Positions 39,201 through 53,300 of a stretch of 64,000 nucleotides of DNA are shown piece after piece. A program made the position numbers and the translations under genes. How positions within the stretch are numbered: position 1 is the first letter of the stretch; each line of letters opens with the position of its first letter. This DNA comes from Trichobilharzia regenti (lineage: Eukaryota; Platyhelminthes; Trematoda; Strigeidida; Schistosomatidae). The DNA is taken from contig OX235266.1 of assembly GCA_944472135.2 (NCBI GenBank), positions 14,859,925 to 14,923,924 of the forward strand, in the 5' to 3' direction. The notes beneath the pieces are model-generated. The model searched no databases. It saw only the letters and a list, made by a program, of their open reading frames with translations, and was not told the origin of the DNA.

Positions 39201-42200
39201 AAAGAACTGACTGACTTGACGATTGTATTGAAAACCCGACCGAATTTTGTTGTTGATTCTGGCTGAGTGACGAAGATTTCCAGATTGATTTCAGGTTGAT
39301 GAATGTGTTCCTCGTCTTCTCCATTTTCGCTCGATTTGACATCCTCATCCGTTCCGACTTCCTGTAGTTGAGACAATGCTCCCTAGATCTGTGAGTAAAT
39401 GAAGTAATCTCTTTCAAATCCCTCCTGTTGATGGTGATTGGCGCCTAGATTACTAGCTGTTATGTTCTCGTCGCTGAATTATTGTTATGGACTGGTCGAG
39501 AAACTAATAGTCCTGACGCGAGAAGGCGGAAATCAGAAGACCTCTAGGTTTGCGATGATACTTCTATTGTCCAAACACAAGGAGACGAAAATAATTGGTC
39601 TCACACCAAAGTGGTAAGCAAGTCAAGTAGTTGTAAAGTAAAGTAGTTCACACAAATTGTGAATGCGAATATATATAAATAATTCAGACAAGCGTGGGAA
39701 AAATCATTAGACAGTCTTAACATGAATGGCTAATTATAATGGAGTGTCGATCCAATTATACATAGCGAATATAGCAGACATGCCAACAAACATATATGGA
39801 TATATGTCACCAAGCGACGGACTGTCAACAAACACTCATATTATATATAATATAATATAAGGAGAATACACATTATTAAAGGAGACAAGTCCATACAAGT
39901 GAAGTGGTCACAGACTAACCGAGCAAACAGAAAGAGAGACCAACATACACACACACATAAATATATATGTGGATACATATCACTAGCTCACTAGTTTTTT
40001 AGCCTGTCCCAAGCCCGGATAAAGACGGAGGGTTGGGGTGTGGTGCTAGCAACTTCACCCCTAAAACTTAACCAAATCGCGACAGAAACTTTAACACACG
40101 AATATATCAATGATGATGATTAATCATGAGAGTTGTACTCAGGATACACATAGGAACAAAGTGGGGAATACGAAGTTACGTAAGAGTCCTAAATGAATAT
40201 ACAAGGAATATAAGCAATTAAAGAAACAGGCAAAAGAAATTAAGTCATCAAAAATCAACAAACTTGTTGCCATGACAGTAAAAGTGGTTGAATAATTCTC
40301 TTTTGTATGCCCAGCTCCGGTTTTCCTATGTGAATGGTCAGAGCTTCAGCGATACAAAGAAGACGAAACCGTATTGCCTTTGATAGGTTATTCTTGACGC
40401 TGTAGATTACTTTGAAGGAGGCGTTTGTTGAGATGGAATGATCAGTGTTAACCAGATGTGCAATTATCGCACCTCTTATAGCACCACTATTGCCTTTTCG
40501 CAACCATGCTGGATAGTATTCTTTAATCCTCGTGGACAGGGTGCGCGTCGAACGACCGATGTATTTATATTTTTTTATATTTTTGATTACAGCTTGATTC
40601 CACACCGTATTTTAGGTACAAGTATGGAATTTTCAGCATGGATATCGGTAGCCCAAATTTCGCTGGCCGACCATAGATATCAGGTGTGCGTCGGCGTGGG
40701 CTCGAACCCCGGACCATGTGCATGGTCGGCGAGAGTCCTAACCACTGTGTCATAGTAGCAAGCAAAGTGATATATGTACATAAAAGTGGTCAGATGCGGG
40801 ATATTGTCCTTGAAGCTTCTGCAGATCAATGGGCGACTTACTGGAGAACACTATTCTTAGCGTTGCTGCAAAGAATGTTCTCTTCTCAGAGATGATGTGA
40901 TCCTTCTCTTGAGAATATCGCTTGTTAAATCTGCCTTGAAATCCAAGTTCATGTAGAGTTTCTTTTAAGGCACAAGTGAAGTTTCATTTCTACAATTCTT
41001 GGTTTGATATTTTTGTTTATGTATCTTGGTGGGTATCCATTTTGGATGAAGATTTCTCCCAAAAATCTAATCCTGCCACTAGAACATCGGGACTACAGAT
41101 GCCTCGGATGCAGGTGACAAGTGATTTAATTAAATTCCGATTTTGTTGAATGGGTACCCGGCTATAGAAGCTTGTTAGCTGACCATTCCAAGTAGCTTTC
41201 CTATGGATCGTTCTTCGTAGACTCCCATTGTGGTGAGAGCAGGCTGCTAGCCGATTGGTTGGCACTAATCTACGTTAAGGTCTAGGTCACTAATATGGGC
41301 CGTGAGAAAATATGAACAAGCCTGAGTCAACAACCAATCACAGCAAAGTTAACGTGGCAGAATATGATTCGCAGAGAGAACTCTATTTGTCAAGGAATCC
41401 CGAAACAACCAATCAGAAGCCTGCGTTTGTCTACCTAAACAACCAATCAGATGACTGCGCTTGTCTATAATAATGTAGTTGAAAGATGTATAAATACGTG
41501 TTGATTTTCATAATAAAACGATCTGTTGCCTGGCCCTTGTCTTCTGTTGTTACACCATCAGTTCTTCTTGTTAGTTCCACATCAAGAAACGGAATTTTTG
41601 ATTGGTTTTCCATTTCAAGAGTGAATTTCATTGCTGGATGGTAACAGTTAAATGTTTGCAGCAGTAGATTGGGGTCATTACTGTGGTGACAAATAATGAA
41701 TATGTTATCTACGTATCTTGTGAACAGTGGTAGATTGTCAATGCATGGCTTTAATGGACCTTTCTCGAGGCTTGCTACGAAGCAGTCTTATAGTAGTGGA
41801 CCCAACGGAGATCCCATTGCAATATCATCTTTTTCTCTATGGATGGTATCATTGAAAGTGAACTGTACATTCAGAGTGCATCTCACTAGTAGTTCCTTCA
41901 AATATGCTTTTGGTACTCTAATATCAAGATGGTTATCATCTATATATTTACATATAAAGTAGACCGTTTCCGTGAGTGAGAGATTGGTGAAAATTGATAC
42001 AGTGTCGAAGGACAGCATAATTTTGTTAGATACCTTCAGGTCTTGTATGCATTCGATGAATTGGAAGGTGTCGCAGAGCGATGGTGTACATAATTATTTC
42101 CTTACAGGTTCCAGAACATCTGCCAGCCATTTTGATTTAATTTGGTTTGAATGAATGACTAAGTGAATGTACCTACCTAGAAACTAGTTATCTAAGTCTA

Positions 42201-45200
42201 ATAAAAGCACTGGATGACACACGGGTTTGAATCTCAGGAATGAGGGAAATTAGCTCTTTGAAGGTTGCAAATACGCCTTGCTCTATGACTGGTTGTTGAG
42301 TGAGTGCCAACTAGCACGGAGCCTAGGTGGTGTCGAAGGCTTCCTGTGGCTGGCTGCTTGCCTGCAACCATCTGATACTAACTAAAGTAGATAAAACACA
42401 AAATAATTTAGCAAAGAAGAATATCCTTTACGATGATTTTCTCTTCTGGCTCTGCAGTTATATATATGCATGTTTATGTACATAGAATATTTTTAGATTA
42501 GTAGTCAATAACAATATTAGTGTTTTTTTAAATAATATCGATTTGTAAAATAAGATCACAATGGAATTACAGTTCATTGAAGATGCTTAAACTGTTATAA
42601 TCATAATAAAGATATAGTAGCAAATAGAATATCAAGTAAAATTAAGGAAATTTCCACAAAAATTCAGGATCATTTTAACCTAGATGGCCAAGGTAATGAT
42701 AATGTCTGAACCAACCAGCTTCTTTTGGATGCACAAATTAAGCTTTTTAATATGGATCCCAACAGCCGGCCTCAGCAATTTTTAGTACTCGAACTTTTAA
42801 GGAGAAATTGAGATTTGTTGGTTGGTATGTGCTAGATGACTTTGAAAGCCAACTCGTTAACATCAATCTTGTGTTCTGTATCCAAAAGATGAGATTGAAT
42901 AGCGCTGCGAATAGATTTGGCTTGTCCTTTACTTAGTCACTATGCAGGGTGATGTTCGGAAATTCGACGGGAAACCTGCCTAATTGTATGGCCTATGTAA
43001 CTGGCTCCACAGGAGCAGTTAAATTGGTAGATACACACACATAGAAGAGACGAAATTAGGCATTTTGTCTTTTACTCCGACCGTAAGAGAGGAGTGGTTT
43101 CGGCGACACAGCGTAATTTGGCCTCATTTCTAAGGCGCTGTGTTAGTATCTCGCTGATGTTGTCCCCAAAAATAATCCATCCCTAGTAGTAAACAGTTTT
43201 CAACACACTAGTTGATGAAACACTTTTTACTTACTAATGTTAACAGCAGAAGGCAAGACAAGACACGGATACAAAGGCATATTTTCATCAAGTGATCAAA
43301 CCACTATTTATATATATCTATACAGTTTATTATATTCGTTAACCAGGTGTTAAGTCAATATATAATTGCAGTGGTGCATCGGTGGCATATCGATCAGGAC
43401 GCTCGCCGACCATGCATGTTGTCCGGGATTTGATCACCAGCCGCCAACGCACTCCTTTACTTCACTAAGCCAGAAATAATGCTGGTAAAGAGGAAAGGTT
43501 GGGCATGAGGCTAGCAACCCCATACTGTAAAATTAAATACTGCTACAGAAACTTCAAGCCATTAGCTTGAAGCCCTATGTTCCACTGGGGAACGTGAAGG
43601 AAAAAAAAACTTCTGGATATATATAAATATGCACTACTGATTTCCAGTTTCAGATACAAGCGCAGTGTCTTATCTCATTTCCCCCCTTTATTTTTATTAT
43701 TATTATTACTATTATTATTATAATAACCGGTTTCACAAAACAACACAATGAGTTTCTCAGACTTCTGAAACACCATTACTGTCAATAAGTTAGTTTTACT
43801 TACCTTTATTTTGTGATATTTTAATGCGTTATTTTTTTGTTTTGCCGTCAGAAGCATTGTTCTCATACCATTTCTGGATTTTTTTAACACTTTGTCTTTT
43901 AAAGCAGATTACAGTCTGATGGTGAAAGGGATCGTTCTAAAGTGTGGTTGACACGTCATATGTTTGGTAAGTTTTGTTTGTTGTTTTTTTCTTGGTTACA
44001 GGATTTCATCATGAGCTGACATCAGTCAGAGAACCATTGGGAAACCAGCTGGGAGGAGTACTGAACCGCGGTTTCGTCCTAGTTTGGGACTCTTTATCAG
44101 AAGGCACCCACCGGAGTTCGAACCCAGGTGAGCTAGCTTGTAGACAATTAAGCCACCGGGACCTGATCCAATGGCCCATGAATTCTAACTTCTGCTAATT
44201 CTCGGCATAGCGCAACCACCAGCCAATGTCATCGGTGGCGAGTATTTGTCCTCACACCTGACCTGCTGCACCCTGCTGGTCACGACTTCCCACTAGAACC
44301 CCAGGTAGCTAACTGCCTGCCTGAATAAGGCCAGTCGCCATTGATATTCAAGTATTGGTTTGTAGGGATTTGGTTTGATTGATTGGTTACAGGATTACAT
44401 CATTATGAGCTGACATTTGTAAGTGAACCAGGGGAAAACCTGGGAGCATTGGACAAAACAACCAATTCAGTCCTCTTGAATAGCAGTGATACATTTTAAC
44501 CATACTCTGCTTATAAACAAAGGGATTCAGAAGATCGTTTTAAAATAGTTCTACACACACCTGCTCTCCTTGGCCCTGTATTACGATTCATTCGACTACG
44601 CAGTCAGAAAGATCATCGATCGGTGATATTTTAGGCAGTTGTTGTCTTATGTTATATCTTTCTTCACTTTAGGAAGGCTTCGTTTAACTTTCCACTGTGA
44701 AATAACTTGGCAATGTGACCTGATCACCACTACTTAGCTATTGAATGAGGTTTTTCTAACTGACTGACTGGTTTCAGCATAGAGAACTTTGCACTGATGT
44801 ACAGCAGTTCAAGTCGCCACACTCCTTGCATGTAGCACACAAAGCAAGAGAAGAAAGTAAAAAGGAAATGCAAAATAGAGACAATTAGCTGAGATATGAG
44901 GCAAAAAGAGTAGTAATATGGAAGAACAATTTAGTTTTATTCGATATTATGACTCACAAGGAGTGGATGCATCTGGCCCAGCCGTTGAGAATGATTTTGA
45001 GTCATATCACCAATTGTCTCCAGTCTACACTTCCCTACGTGACTGGTTTGAACTAACTGTTGTGGATTTCATTGACTTATGAAACCATCTTTTGATCCGA
45101 CCATCACGTGCTAGCTCTTTTCCAACCTGATCCATTCTTTGTCAGTCAGTTAACATTACCCGTCGTCGAGGAAAGCGATGGCTAGGCGGGCATGCGTAAC

Positions 45201-47324
45201 ACATGTCCTAACCATCTCTCTCATTCGATGTAATTTCACAACCTCGTCTATTTATTTCCCCTCCAACGCACCCAGCACTGGATCCTATACCTAACCTCAA
45301 TATTCCTCACCCTATTATGCCACCACTTAACACGGAAGATAAAACACAAGTGTACCAATGAGGTTTATCGATCTTTCTGCAACTGCACTCCATAGTGTTG
45401 AAGTAGTCGTCAAGCTGCTTCACAATTGACGTTGTTGAAGTTTTTTCTTCTCTTAATTGAAAGAGTTGATGCAAACAAAGGACTGGCATTTTAAGTCCTC
45501 TTTAATGATTCATAGTGTTATAATTTGCTCAACGGAAGGTGTATCTTTCTTGAATCCAACTTCTTCCGAGTGAAATCTTACATCCATAGTGTCTTTTTTG
45601 ACATATTTCCATATTCATGGAAAATTCCCATTGTAACATATCGAAAATCAAAACAAGTGATTGATTCAGCGAAGAGACTCTTTTCAACCATGAATTTATT
45701 ATCAAGCTGTACAATCGTTGTATATATGGTTGTTTTGCAAGAAATTATATCCAGTGAGGGAATTATCATAGGTGTGAATGCATAAAATAATAACAATAGT
45801 AGTATGAAATGCAATTAAAACTAAAATGTTTGCGATTATAATCATAGTTAAGTGTCAGGTGGCAAAACAAATTAATGTCATATATAGTGTAACAACAGAA
45901 GACAAGGGCCAGGCAACAGATCGTTTTATTATGAAAATCAACACGTATTTATATATATTTCACATACATTATGATAGCTTATGCAAGCAGACAAACGCAG
46001 GCTTCTGATTGGTTGTTTCGAGATTCCTCGAAAAATAGAGTTCTCTATCTGCGAATCATATTTTGCCACGTTAACTTTGCTGTGATTGGTTGTTGAATCA
46101 ACCTTGTACATATTTCCTCACGGCCTGCCTTCACCACAATAGAATAATTCATAGGATATAAGAACTTGATAGGTGGGGATGTGCAATTACAGGATTAGTA
46201 GACAAATAGGTTAAATGGTTCTCGAACTGATGTCAGCTCACAATGATGAAATCCTCCAACAAATCAAACAAAATCCCTTACAAAATCAATACTTGAAAAT
46301 TGATCTCATACTCCCTATATACTGGCCCTCTCCAGGAAATTACCTGAGGTTCTACTGGGAAGTAGGGTGCAGCAGGTTGAAGGCCATGCAGTAACTCATC
46401 GGAGAAGACATTTCGAAATGGTCGTGTTGTGTCATGAATTGGCAGAAGTTAACATTCATGGGTTGGCCATTGAATCAGGTCCCAATGAGTGGCTTGATGG
46501 TCTACGAGCTAGCTTGCCAGGCTTGTAACCAGAAGGTCTTGGGTTCGAACCCCGCGGTGTGGGTGGGTGCGTTTTGATCAAGAGTCGCAAACTCGGACAA
46601 CACAAACAGCTGTCCAGTACTCCTCCCAGCTGGTTTTCGAATGGTTGTCTGACTGATATCAGCTCATGATGAAATTCTTCATCCAATTAAAAAAAATAAA
46701 AACTTCACGTTGCATAACAGTACAAAATTTTGATAACGTAGAATTCAACGTTGATTTGGTATGACAAGTGGAACGAGTGAAATAATACCGGGGACAGTGC
46801 GTCGGTGAAACAGTGGTTAGGACGCTCGCCGACCATGCACATGCTCCGGAGTTCGATCCCCTGCCGATGCACACCTGATATCAATGGTCGGTCTGAAAAA
46901 TTTGGGCCACCGATATCACATGCTGAAAATTCCATACTTCTACTGAAAATACGGTGTGGGATAAAGCTATGATAAAAAAAAATGAATAAATAATAGTGAC
47001 AATTAACGTAATAAAGGAAGAGTATACAAGCTAAATAAAAAAAACGAGGAATAGGTAGGTAGATTAGGGATTATCATGCTTTATCATAGAGGGATTAAGA
47101 CCATGAAAGTTGGATATGATTTCTTGAAATAAACCACATATATATGTATGTAATGACAGAAGACAAGAGTCAGGCAACAGATCGTTTGCTGAGGTACTTA
47201 TAGATTTTTATTTACATTACTATTCGTTATTGTTAGCAGAGAAGCAGCAACGTCTTCTGATTGTTTGTCTTTTCGATGATGGTTTAATCTGTCATCTCTT
47301 TGTGTCCGTTGCTCAGACAGTCCG

Positions 47325-47377
<53 letters not shown>

Positions 47378-50300
47378 GCGAATCGTATCCGCCCACGTTA
47401 AGTCTGCTGTGATTGTTTGTTGAGTTCCTCAAGGTTAAGCTTTGTTATTGTTTTTTTTTCTCATGACCCCGATTCGGGACGTAAACATTGATGTGAATAA
47501 ATTGTTGTTTACAATTTTGGCTAGCAGACAGCTCTCACCACTTATATTTACGATTGATAATAAATTCGTTGTTGACATGCTTCTCTTCGCTGAATCATCA
47601 CTTGTTTTGATTTTCTACATTTCCAAGTACACAAGTGTGAAGTCATCCTTGCACAAAGCCTTGTTCTGCTTCAGAGTTGCCAGTGTTTCCTCAAAGCTTA
47701 TTTTCTCTTTCGTAGTAGTAGGCTTTTTCACTCTGCAAATTTCTAAATGAAATTTGATACTAAATGCTGGTCATTATGACTTCTGTGAAGGGTCCTTAAG
47801 TTTTTGAAACCGAAAAGCATACTTTAACATATCTGAAAACCCCTGTCTTTCGTGAATAATTGCAACTGCAAGATCTGACTGTATCGTTAAGGTTGAATGA
47901 GTGTATATCAACAGCTCTGAATTCGAATTATTTATTATTCATTTAAACTTGGTACAATATGACATCAAGAAGATGCGTCACACAATAATAACAATAAAAC
48001 AACATAGGTTAAAAGAAGCCACAGGTAGGCATGGAATTCAGGCTAAGGCGAAAGGCTGTTCAAGGTGAAGACGTCAAGGTTGGCGAAAGTAAAATGAAGG
48101 AGTCTATGTATAAAAATAAAAGTAAGGTTGGAAAGAGATGTGCTCGGTTGGAAGCGAGTGGTTTTCTTTAGGGACTTCCCCACGAGCCTTTGACTTGGAG
48201 TCTAATCCGCAAGGCAGCGTCACGAGCTATGTTCCCATGGTTGCCGGTATCCAATATAGGTTCATACGCCATTTGATGCGATTAGATTCTGGCGCCTATG
48301 TACCCCATGGTAGGTGCTTTAAGTCTAACCACTATCCAAACAACCTTCCTGACATGGTAGGACCTGCAGGAACATGAGTCTTAACCAGTTTAGCTTGTTG
48401 GGGGTCACTACTGTATTCAAGCCCCCCGACCAACACTACCAGTCGGCAGTTGTGGGCCGAGGGGATTATTTATAGACGAATGTATATTTGGCGATAATAA
48501 CATTGTCTATCAGACTGTTGGTAGTTACTCGAATAACTGTCATTGTCATTTGTGTATGTTTGTACTGTTGCATCTGTTGATAGTTTCTTGGCACTTATCT
48601 CTGTGTTGTCACAGTGATCAGTCGTATTGTTATTATTATTTCTTTTAATTCCTAGAGGAACATAGAGCATCGGCTGCACGTTTCCATTGCGTTGGGTTCT
48701 CTGCTTAAGTTTTCACCTGTTTGCAAGTCTGCACACATGCTTTCATCTCCTCTTCACATGACCTCCTACAAGTCACCCTTGGACGACCAACTCGCTGCTG
48801 CCCTTTCGGGTTCCACTCGAGCAATGGCTTGTCTAGTGATGTCATTTGATGGTTTCCTTAGAGTATGGCCAATCCACCTCCATTTTTTCCTGCATATTTG
48901 TTACAGAATCAGTTCCTGGTTGGTTCACTGACAGAGATCCCTGTTGCTGATCTTTTCTGACGGGCCATCTGATCTTCAGTTGTATTGAGCGAATACAGAT
49001 AGCTGTTGATGAAGGTCTGAAGTTTGTTTTGAGGTGCTCTTTATAACACACCAAGTCTCTGTTCCATATAGGGAGTAGCACTGACTTCACATTGGCGTTG
49101 AAATTCCGAATGTTATTTTTGATGCTGAGTGCTTTTGACCTCCACACTGACTTGAGAGCAATGAAGGCTAGCCTTAATTTCCCGATCCTCGCTCTGATAT
49201 CTTCATCAGTTCCGTCCACCTGTAGTTGAAACGATGCTTCCCAGGTAAGTAGGTAAAGGAGGTTGTTTCTTTCAGGTTCCTCCCATTTATGGTGATTCTT
49301 GTCAGTTGTTGTTGGTGCTGTTGTTGGCCAGGAATCTTCATCAACTCTGTTTTATCTATGTTCACCTGAAGTCCTATCTTTGATGCTTCTTCTGCCAGCT
49401 TGTTGCTTTTCACTTGCATATCTTCCAGTTTGTGGGAAATCAGACATATATCATCGGCGAAGTCCAGATCCTCTTTTTATGCCTGTTTCCTCGCTGTCCA
49501 GCCAACTGTCTGTTGCATTATCCAATCTACCGTTTTCAATCAGTAAAACCATTGGAGATAGTAGGCAGCTAGCCACCTTTTTCTTACTCCCGTCTTCACT
49601 TCTTCGAAGGCTTCCGTAAGTTTCCCGTTATGGATTACTTGGTATGCAGCATTGTCGTAACATTTTTAGATAAGATGTTTAATTGTCGGCGGCATCCTTT
49701 GGTAGTAACGAAGTAGTTGCCAAATCACCTCTCGATCGACGCTATCGAAGGCCTTTTCAAAGTCGATGAATTTGAACGAGGTAGAGAGCTGACTGTGCCA
49801 TTCCAAGATCTCTGTTCAATGATGATCCGTAGTGTGGCGATCGTATAAAAAGTTGTAATTAATTGTTGTAGTAACACGTGTTTGTGCTATTCAGTCGCTG
49901 GAGATGTAGATCTAGATTTAGGCTCTCCTTCATCTGCTTCAATTTTTCTTTTTTGCAATACGTAGCTAATCTCGTGTGATTGGTATCGTATGGTTTGGTT
50001 ACGTTTCTCCTTAAATTTTCTATATTACAGTATAAGACATGATTTCTTTGTGTATCCTTTCACAATATAGGCTTGGAAAGGGAGACTGTGCGACAGGAGC
50101 ATCATCATTTGAGAGACACAGACTATCATTTTGTGTCTAGTGATGCAGAAGAAGACGGCGACGACTATAACATCAATGCAACTAAAAATGTCCCGACTTG
50201 GATTCAACCTCATCTATCTTCCAAATATTTGTCTAAGCCAAATTCAGTGCGTAGGGATTCTACTGTGCGCAGATATGCTGTACACATAATGAACAGTCTT

Positions 50301-53300
50301 CGGAATCTTACTATTCAAATATTGGCTTTCATAATGGTTTGTATTTATGCTGTTGGAAACATATTTATGCATATTATCAGCTGTCTACCACGGGTATATC
50401 GTTGGATACTAACGAAGTTCAGTTCTTCATCAAATGATGTGAACAACAGTTCATCAGCGACTGTATCTTCTAATGCAGAGGCAACATGGTATCCTAGCTC
50501 GTTAGGATTTAGAAGGTATTATAATAATTATTATTATCATTATTAATTCAATTCATGCTCACCTGATTTCAGCATTTTTGTTGATTTTTTTAAAATGTGA
50601 GATGTAAGCTACTGAAATAATAATAAGTAGTATAACGTATTTGCGAAACATTTTCTATATGTCAGTGCAATTTATACATACTGGACTTCGATGACGACCA
50701 CATTGATTTTCCTAGTCAATACAAAAGACTGCTAGGTTTCCTTACACTTTTGATAGTTTTTTTCAGTTGTGTTTTGTTCAGTCCTACCATCCTAGACCCA
50801 AAGTGACTACAATGGTTTGGACAAATTGTTCCCTCAAAAATGCACGTACTTCCATACAGACGACGGTCGATGGTGTTTGATAGTTAAAATTCACGATAAG
50901 CAAGTTTATTTTAACTGACGAGGTTCAGAGGTATTTATTTTTGACTTATTTATGCTTGTGATTCCTCTTTAAAGGGTTATCTGCTAGTCTAATGATCTGT
51001 AGGAGTTTCAGATTCCACCGCTAGCTAAGTCTGTCTGTCTGTTTTCGACATAGAACTTTGCACAAATGTGCGGAAGTTCAAGTCGCCACACTCCGTGTAG
51101 CACGCGAAGCAAGAGAAGAAAGTACAAGAAAAGCATAATAGAGACAGTGAGCAGAGGTGTGAGACAAAGGAAGAGTAATAACGAAGAACAAAACAGTTTC
51201 ATTGGAGATCATAAGTCACAAGGAGTGGATGCATCTGCGCCACTGAGAACGATTTTGTAAGTATATTGTCATCTCCCTTTATCCGTCCAGGATACTTATA
51301 TGCAGAAAAGACACCGGCCGATTTGGTTTAAGACAATGAACAGGGAATTACAACTCTAACTATAGGTTCGCTCCGTCCTCCTTGATGGCTGTGAGACATG
51401 GCCATTGAGAGCAGAAGGCATGATAAGGTCAGCTAGCTGTCTTTGATCATAGGTGCCTGCGTTCTATCTCCCGTGTTAAGTGAGTGAGCAATATTGAGGT
51501 TAGGCATCAGTCGAGTGCTAGTTAGGTAGGAGGGGAAATTCATAGACGAGGCTGTGAAGTTACTTCGAATGAGAGAGATGGTAAGGACATGTGTTACCCA
51601 TGTCCGCCTAGCTATCGCCTTCCTTGATGGGCAACGTTATCTGATATACAGTCAGGTTGGATAAGAGCTAGTGGTGTTGGTGGTCAAACCAAAACATAGT
51701 TTCATCAGTCAATGAAATCCACAACATTTAGCTTAAGCCAACCAGTCACGTAGAAAGGTGTAGACCATGTGACTGGTTGGGGTTGAGTGGCAACGAATGT
51801 ACAGTAATAAATTCTCATGAGTCATGGCAAGTCTTTAGGCCATTGAGTGAACAATCATTTAGGGAAACTTTTTCGCGGGGATATTTCGGCCTTTATGACA
51901 AAGTATGTGTTGTTTTTTCCCCTCTGTAGTAATCTAAGCTTCATTTTTCCTCTATTTCTTTTTTGTTTTTTGTAGTACCCATAAACCGAATTTGTCGTCG
52001 TTCACAGTTCCAGATGATCCGTATGCTGAAAGACAACGAAATGATAATGGGAATACATGCCTACACTGGCTATTGCCAGTAATATTTATTCTATTACCCT
52101 TGTTGCTAATCTTGAGTATGCTGTTCTCCCCAATTGGTGAGTGTTCAGTAGACGCGTGCTTACAGAGGGATGTGATCAAAACTTGTATTAGTGATGTTTC
52201 GTTGATAGTCATTAGAAATAGGACAATAAGTATAATTACTGTATTTAGACAAAGTAGTAAGAAGACGTAATTTGTCTGTCTGAATCGTGTGTGTATTGTG
52301 TATTTGTGCGACATATTTCGAACAATCTGATCATACTCCACATACTTGTCATAGCAGTATGTGTATATGAAATTAATAAAGAGTGAAGAGGGCAGGACAG
52401 TATTTTAATTATCACACTTTCTGCCCTATTCGGTATAAAAGAGCCTTAGTGAGTGACATGCATCTTCAGTGGAATTCAACGAAAATGCACTCTAGGTACG
52501 CTTGATGACGAAGAAAGAAAGTTAACACAAACACACGAGAACAGCAGACGTAGCTCCTCTATTGCGAAACATATTATAGAGACAGGGCATAAAATTGGCA
52601 TTAACACATCTTTTAAACCTATCTATAACACATGTTTGGGGGTGGGGCGTATTCTAAAGTTTGTGGAATCCCTAGCTGGCAATTAGAAAGTTTAAACCAC
52701 CTTTATGGGGTCAAATCAACAATTCGTCATCACACTAAAACAACCTTCCTTGGTAAACTTTGTTTTGATACCAGCCATGGTAGATGTACTATTGCCTCTG
52801 TTATTTGGTTTAGTTGTCTTCATGAGTTGATCATGGATTGATATCAGTTAGAGAACCATTGAAAACCAGCAGCTCAGGGAGTACTGGACAGCTAGCTGTT
52901 TCATCCTAGTTTTGGGAATCATCGGCAGTACGCACCCACACTACGGGGTTCGAACCCAGGACCTTCCGGTTACAAGGCGAGCTAGCTCGTATACCATTCA
53001 ACCTTACAAACCAAACTATAGAGAATTAATCTGATGCTCGGTAGTAACTTACTACAGGTTTGAGTTTCCTGAGTTCTAGTGAGAAGTCGTGACCAGTGAG
53101 GTCCAATTAGATGTCACGTGTGTGGATGGATGTCCCACCAACGACAATGGTTGGGGTCGCGCTAAATCACCAGTTGGTAGAAGTTAGAATTCATGCACTG
53201 GCCATTTGAATCGGGTCCCGGTGGCTGAATGGTATAGGAGCTAGCTCGCCTTGTAACCGGAAGGTCCTGGGTTCGAACCCCGTAGTGTGAGTGCGTACTC

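Larger units (their letters stand above)
40140..42200 (-). pseudogene. PLE with RT and GIY-YIG, twice interrupted
   Basis: Minus strand, 5' to 3': [20 protein letters not shown] and [13 protein letters not shown] (RT palm, about 42018-41790), [20 protein letters not shown] (41630-41560), then an inserted LTR (41229-41554). The frame continues after it with [20 protein letters not shown] (RT thumb). After a second insertion (tRE-A, 40566-40752), [13 protein letters not shown] and [14 protein letters not shown] give the GIY-YIG domain, to [15 protein letters not shown] at 40255. It was an almost complete PLE before the insertions. The YxDD block is not clearly readable and stops are present. 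Confidence 0.8.

Noticed and set aside
45898..46138. First read as the terminal repeat of a PLE because one copy lies inside PLE RT.
   Set aside because: TG...CA ends, 4-bp TSDs, and TATA plus poly-A signals fit an LTR better, and removal of the 41229 copy restores the PLE frame.
46541..46570. Possible genuine tRNA gene (strong B box GGGTTCGAACCCC; similar ones at 53270 and 59000).
   Set aside because: The sequences do not fold into a full cloverleaf and are followed by repeat bodies shared between loci, so they are SINE heads.
50073..50546. An apparent 157-codon single-exon gene.
   Set aside because: The last residues are translated (TAT)n intron after a donor at 50516; acceptor and phase on both sides fit an internal exon.
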